From positions 1 through 9,966 of the forward strand of contig CALCSA010000002.1 in assembly GCA_937894185.1 (NCBI GenBank): a stretch of 9,966 nt of DNA, read 5' to 3'. Every line of letters starts with the position of its first letter. Position 1 is the first letter of the stretch. The position numbers and the translations under genes are program-made. The DNA comes from an uncultured Clostridia bacterium (GTDB lineage Bacteria > Bacillota > Clostridia > Oscillospirales > Ruminococcaceae). The notes beneath the pieces are model-generated. The model saw only the letters and a program-made list of their open reading frames with translations. It did not search any database and was not told the origin of the DNA. This document shows, one piece after another, positions 7,005 to 9,966 of the stretch.

Positions 7005-7766
7005 ATGGTGGAAGGAACTGTAATGGATCTTTATTACAAATCGGTCATCTCTATTCTGGAGGAGATTCGGGGGACGGAGCGGGAACATATTCTCCAAGCT
7101 GCCCACATTGTGGCGGAGCAGGTCAAGAAGGACAGAATCGTGTACGTGTTCGGTCCCGGCGGCCACTCCAATCTGGCGGCCATGGAGGTATTCTTCCGGG
7201 CGGGGGGCCTGATGCATGTCAGCGCCATCCTCAATCAGGACACCATGCTCAGCACCGGCTGCCTCAAATCCATGGCGGTGGAGCGTTTGCCCGGCTACGG
7301 CAAAATTGTGGTGGAAGATTACGGCATCGGCGAGGGAGACCTGCTGATTGTCTGCAACGCCTACGGAATCAACTCCGCTACCATCGACGCGGCCCTTACC
7401 GCCAAGGAGCGGGGAGCCACCGTCATTGGGGTGAGCTCTCACGCCCATGCCGACCACTGCCCCAAGGATCACCCTGCCCGCCATCCCTCCAAGCACAACC
7501 TCCACGACATTGTGGACTGCACGGTAGACTGCAAGGTCCAGCTGGGAGACGCTGTTCTGGAGCTGGAAGGATTCCCCCAGAAAATCGGCGCTCTGAGCAC
7601 CTTTGCTAACGCCTATGTCATGAACAGTATCGTCATCGAAGCCATTAACATTCTGGTCAATCAGGGCGTGAATCCCCCTGTGTGGCGCAGCGGCAACTGC
7701 CCCGGCGGCGACGAGTGGAACAACCAGTTTCTGGACCGCTTCCGCGACCGGATTCGCTGCCTGTAG
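7005..7766 (+). CDS. SIS-domain sugar-phosphate protein, UPF0309/NagS-like
   Basis: This 253-residue protein carries one SIS (sugar isomerase) domain that fills nearly its whole length, as in the UPF0309 group. Diagnostic segments are FGPGGHSN (49-56), the MEVFFRAGG helix, ERLPGYGKIVVEDYGI, the HPARHPSKHNL block and a C-terminal NPPVWRSGNCPGGDEWN. From memory, a Streptomyces member of this group (NagS) was reported to dehydrate GlcNAc-6-phosphate and to work with NagA; a NagA-type gene lies two genes downstream here. The second phosphate loop reads CNAYGIN (117-123) rather than the usual SNSG, so the specificity may differ. The ATG at 7005 has AAAGGAG 9 nt upstream. ATG 7023 with GGAAGG before it is an alternative start. 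A plain sugar isomerase is the other possibility. Confidence 0.86.
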   Translation: MVEGTVMDLYYKSVISILEEIRGTEREHILQAAHIVAEQVKKDRIVYVFGPGGHSNLAAMEVFFRAGGLMHVSAILNQDTMLSTGCLKSMAVERLPGYGKIVVEDYGIGEGDLLIVCNAYGINSATIDAALTAKERGATVIGVSSHAHADHCPKDHPARHPSKHNLHDIVDCTVDCKVQLGDAVLELEGFPQKIGALSTFANAYVMNSIVIEAINILVNQGVNPPVWRSGNCPGGDEWNNQFLDRFRDRIRCL

Positions 7767-7785
7767 GCAATAGGAGTAGACAGCT

Positions 7786-8679
7786 ATGATTGTACCTAAA
7801 ATAGATCTCCATGCCCACAATGTAGAAAGCAGAATGTACCCCTGTATGGGCAACGGCAAGCTCCATCCCCCCACTATAGAGGAAATCCGCGCCATGTACG
7901 ACGCGGTGGGGGTGGAAAGGGGAGTCCAGCTCCCCCTTGTTTCCCCGGAGCATCACTGCGATGTCTTGGGCAACAAGGATGCCAAGCTGCTGGTGGAGAA
8001 GTATCCGGAAACCATGGGCTGGTGGTTCTGCAACATCGACCCCCGGTGGCTGACCCACACCCCCGACGCGGACCTGTCCGTTCCCATGAACTATTACAAA
8101 TCCCTGGGCGCCAAGGGGATCGGAGAGCTGACCGCCAACCTTTACATCGACGACCCCATGATGCAGAACCTGTTCTATCACGCGGAACAGTGCCAGCTTC
8201 CCATTTTGTTTCACATCGGCAAGGTGGGAGGGGACGACTACGGCATAGTAGACGATTTGGGCCTGCCCCGGCTGGAACAGTCCCTGAAAAAGTTCCCTAA
8301 CCTTCGCTTCATCGGGCACTCTCACAAGTGGTGGTCGGAAATCAGCGGAGACTGCACCGAGGAAAACCGCGCCGGAAACCCCAAGGGGCCGGTGGTCCCC
8401 GGCGGCCGTGTGGTGGAGCTGATGCGGGGCTACCCCAACATGTACGGTGACCTGTCGGCAGGCTCCGGGGAAAACGCCGTCATGCGGGACCCGGAGTTCG
8501 GCTACCGCTTTTTGGAGGAGTTTCAGGATAAGCTTTACTTTGGTCTGGACTATTGCGCCAACACGAACTACCGGAATCTGTCCCACTTTTTAGACGAGGC
8601 GGTGGAATCGGGGAAGATTTCCCAAACGGCATACAACAAAATCTGCCGCGAAAACGCATTGCAGCTGCTGGAGGATTAG
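7786..8679 (+). CDS. amidohydrolase_2-family metal-dependent hydrolase
   Basis: This 297-residue cytoplasmic TIM-barrel hydrolase has the features of the amidohydrolase_2 family: an N-terminal metal-binding HxH (His9, His11 in IDLHAH), His143 at the end of a barrel strand (ILFHIG), His178 and His180 (FIGHSHKWW), and Asp255 (FGLDYC). The length is normal and there is no signal peptide. Members are lactonases, decarboxylases or hydrolases of small acids and sugars, so the exact reaction cannot be read from sequence. The gene starts 19 nt after the SIS gene with TAGGAG 9 nt upstream of the ATG, a tight operon arrangement. That placement suggests it acts on the SIS product or a later ring-opened or lactone intermediate (inference). 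Confidence 0.88.
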   Translation: MIVPKIDLHAHNVESRMYPCMGNGKLHPPTIEEIRAMYDAVGVERGVQLPLVSPEHHCDVLGNKDAKLLVEKYPETMGWWFCNIDPRWLTHTPDADLSVPMNYYKSLGAKGIGELTANLYIDDPMMQNLFYHAEQCQLPILFHIGKVGGDDYGIVDDLGLPRLEQSLKKFPNLRFIGHSHKWWSEISGDCTEENRAGNPKGPVVPGGRVVELMRGYPNMYGDLSAGSGENAVMRDPEFGYRFLEEFQDKLYFGLDYCANTNYRNLSHFLDEAVESGKISQTAYNKICRENALQLLED

Positions 8680-8777
8680 ATGCCGATCAATTGCATCGGA
8701 ATGCGATAGCGGAGATGCCAAACGCCCGGATTGCAGCGACTTCTGTCTCATCACACGGGAGCTTATGGAGCGAAAAT

Positions 8778-8833
8778 GCAAGCGCAGTCACCATCGGTTC
8801 ACCGGGAGGTGTTCCCGGTAGGGCTGCGCTTGC
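8778..8833 (+). repeat. nested stem-loop in the noncoding gap
   Basis: GCAAGCGCAG (8778-8787) and CTGCGCTTGC (8824-8833) are perfect 10-bp complements. They enclose a second perfect stem, ACCGGGA (8801-8807) with TCCCGGT (8813-8819), around a GGTGT loop. Two exact stems nested within 56 nt make chance unlikely. The form fits a folded RNA or a REP-like palindromic unit. Confidence 0.7.
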
Positions 8834-8896
8834 GGCTGTTTCTGCCAAAACATATGGCCGGGAAGGGCGATTCCATAGCCGGAAGGCTGCCTTCCT

Positions 8897-8908
8897 GAAA
8901 CCGGTTTC
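8897..8908. promoter_or_regulatory. LacI-operator-like palindrome
   Basis: GAAACCGGTTTC is a perfect 12-bp palindrome with a central CG, the general form of LacI/GalR-family operators. It lies about 100 bp upstream of the NagA-type gene. It may be an internal operator for the regulator at 283-1368, or part of the surrounding structure. I found no equally good copy near the promoter at 1541-1570, which weakens the operator reading. Confidence 0.4.
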
Positions 8909-8934
8909 TAACCAAAACAGCTTTTGTTCCAAGG

Positions 8935-8965
8935 GCCAGCTCCCACCGCAGCGGCGGGAGTTGGC
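8935..8965 (+). repeat. very stable hairpin upstream of the NagA-type gene
   Basis: GCCAGCTCCC (8935-8944) pairs with GGGAGTTGGC (8956-8965) over 10 bp including one G-T pair. The stem continues past an A-C mismatch into CCG/CGG, closed by a CAG loop. What follows is AAAGATATCC, not a T-tract, so it is not an intrinsic terminator in the forward direction. It ends 27 nt before the AAGGGAGG ribosome site. Confidence 0.7.
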
Positions 8966-9007
8966 AAAGATATCCCCGCACATTGATGGCTCAAGGGAGG
9001 ATGCTAT

Positions 9008-9966
9008 ATGCCAAAAAAGCTTATTGTCAACGGAAGAATTATTCTTCCCCAGCGCATTATCCACGGCGGCATTTTGGTGGAAGGGGATAGGGTCGCCGCC
9101 GTATATCCCGGAATCCCCCCGGACATTGAGGGGGCGGAAATCGTCGATGCCGAGGGCAAGTATGTGTCACCGGGGTTTATCGAGCTCCACGCCCACGGAG
9201 CCGGGGGCTCGGATTTTATGGACGGCACCCCCGAAGCCTTTGTAAACGCCTGCAGAACTCACCTGATTCACGGCACCACCACCCTTTACCCTACCACTTT
9301 ATCGGCAGGATTTGGGGAAATGTACCGGGTCATCGATAGCTTGCGAGCGGCGCGGCAGCTCCTTGACTGCGGGCCCTACCTGCCGGGTCTGCATCTGGAG
9401 GGGCCTTACTTCAGCATGGAGCAGCGGGGAGCACAGGACCCCAGATACATCAAAAATCCCGATCCACAGGAGTATCGGGAGCTCACCGCCTATGCCGAGG
9501 GGGACATCAAGCGCTGGAGTGTAGCGCCGGAGCTGGAGGGTGCCATGGAAATGGGGGATTACCTCGGCGCCCACGGTATTTTGCCCAGCATCGGCCACAG
9601 CGATGGGGAGTATGCTCAAATCAAGGAGGCAATGGCCCATCACTACACCCATGTCACCCACCTGTACTCGGGGATGTCCACCATTGTCCGCCGGGGAGGC
9701 TTCCGCTTTTTGGGAGTGATCGAAAGCGCCTACGCCTTGGAGGATTTGACGGTGGAGGTAATTGGGGATGGCTGCCACATTCCCCCGGAGCTGCTGCGGA
9801 TGGTGTACCGGCTCAAGGGCCCGGATAAAACCTGTCTGATTACCGATTCCCTGCGCTGTACCGGGCAAGACGTAACCGAATCTATCACCGGCAGCCGGGA
9901 AAACGGCCAGCGGGTCATCATCGAGGACGGCGTTGCCAAAATCCCCGACCGCACTGCCTTTGCGGG
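9008..9966 (+). CDS. nagA: N-acetylglucosamine-6-phosphate deacetylase-type enzyme, partial (runs off window)
   Basis: The first 319 residues of an amidohydrolase of the NagA family are present; the usual total is about 380, so the C-terminus lies beyond the window. NagA removes acetate from GlcNAc-6-phosphate to give glucosamine-6-phosphate. Seen here are ELHAHG (His61, His63), GLHLEGPY (Glu131), SIGHSD (His197), THVTHLYSGM (His218), GDGCHIPPE (His257) and the catalytic ITDS (Asp280). Glu131, His197, His218 and Asp280 line up with the E. coli metal ligands and catalytic Asp; His61/His63 show the two-metal form that E. coli lacks. HLYSGM replaces the usual H-L-F-N-A-M, so this is a divergent subgroup and the substrate could be a related N-acyl amino sugar phosphate. 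The ATG has AAGGGAGG (8993-9000) 7 nt upstream. Confidence 0.88.
   Translation, partial: MPKKLIVNGRIILPQRIIHGGILVEGDRVAAVYPGIPPDIEGAEIVDAEGKYVSPGFIELHAHGAGGSDFMDGTPEAFVNACRTHLIHGTTTLYPTTLSAGFGEMYRVIDSLRAARQLLDCGPYLPGLHLEGPYFSMEQRGAQDPRYIKNPDPQEYRELTAYAEGDIKRWSVAPELEGAMEMGDYLGAHGILPSIGHSDGEYAQIKEAMAHHYTHVTHLYSGMSTIVRRGGFRFLGVIESAYALEDLTVEVIGDGCHIPPELLRMVYRLKGPDKTCLITDSLRCTGQDVTESITGSRENGQRVIIEDGVAKIPDRTAFA

Larger units (their letters stand above)
8680..9007 (+). other. 328-bp structured noncoding gap, candidate ncRNA or small inserted element
   Basis: This gap breaks an otherwise compact gene series and shows no recognisable protein. GCCGATCAATTGC (8682-8694) pairs with GCACATTGATGGC (8978-8990) over 12 bp with two single-base bulges, enclosing almost the whole region. 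Inside are CCGAT/ATCGG (8683-8699, an alternative to the outer stem), a nested structure at 8778-8833, GGAAGG/CCTTCC (8881-8895), a 12-bp palindrome (8897-8908), CAAAA/TTTTG (8913-8926) and a long hairpin at 8935-8965. GGAGGAT occurs at both sides (8670-8676 and 8996-9002). A 9-codon ORF (ATG 8680, GGAGG 5 nt upstream) starts right at the amidohydrolase stop. No promoter or T-tract was seen. Confidence 0.5.

Noticed and set aside
6852..8586. Two long minus-strand frames (6852-7895 and 7657-8586)
   Set aside because: They mirror the HAD, SIS and amidohydrolase genes and have no domain of their own.
8935..8970. Intrinsic terminator before the NagA-type gene
   Set aside because: The hairpin is strong but is followed by AAAGATATCC, not a run of T.
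8687..9064. 125-residue minus-strand frame across the noncoding gap
   Set aside because: No domain is recognised, it overlaps the start of the NagA-type gene, and it covers the hairpin-rich segment. Kept only as a possible sign of a dispersed repeat.
8553..9245. 230-residue plus-strand frame spanning the gap
   Set aside because: It overlaps the amidohydrolase end and the NagA start out of frame, and the peptide is low in recognisable content.

Overview
The window looks like chromosomal DNA from a Gram-positive Clostridia-type Firmicute, perhaps an Oscillospiraceae-like gut anaerobe. The evidence is strong AGGAGG-type ribosome sites, a sigmaA-type TTGACA/TATAAT promoter, a Gram-positive lipoprotein signal and moderately GC-rich genes with an AT-rich promoter region. 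The family-level placement is inference. There is no rRNA, tRNA, CRISPR array, transposase or phage gene.

Layout: 1-282 has no convincing gene. A LacI-family regulator (283-1368) runs leftward. A 716-bp gap (1369-2084) holds its leftward promoter, a near-consensus rightward promoter and a leader of about 500 nt full of inverted repeats. A rightward gene series follows: a solute-binding lipoprotein (2085-3200), a strong hairpin, an ABC ATPase (3274-4377), a fused two-domain permease (4370-6028), a Cof-type HAD phosphatase (6064-6903), a UPF0309/NagS-like SIS protein (7005-7766) and an amidohydrolase_2 enzyme (7786-8679). Then comes a 328-bp noncoding stretch packed with hairpins, and a NagA-type deacetylase (9008 to the window end, cut off).

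Working model (inference): the transporter has the binding protein / ATPase / fused permease architecture of the ferric-type family, but the binding protein has no Tyr-Tyr iron motif. Relatives such as Actinobacillus AfuABC import phosphorylated sugars. The neighbours all belong to families that act on sugar phosphates: a Cof HAD, a SIS protein of the GlcNAc-6-phosphate dehydratase (NagS) type and a GlcNAc-6-phosphate deacetylase (NagA) type. No sugar kinase or PTS gene is present. Together this suggests uptake of an already phosphorylated (amino) sugar followed by its breakdown, controlled by the divergent LacI regulator and possibly by leader RNA. The amidohydrolase would supply a further hydrolytic or lactonase step that is not known.

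The least explained parts are the long structured leader and the structured 8680-9007 gap, which is bounded by imperfect inverted repeats and contains a LacI-operator-like palindrome.
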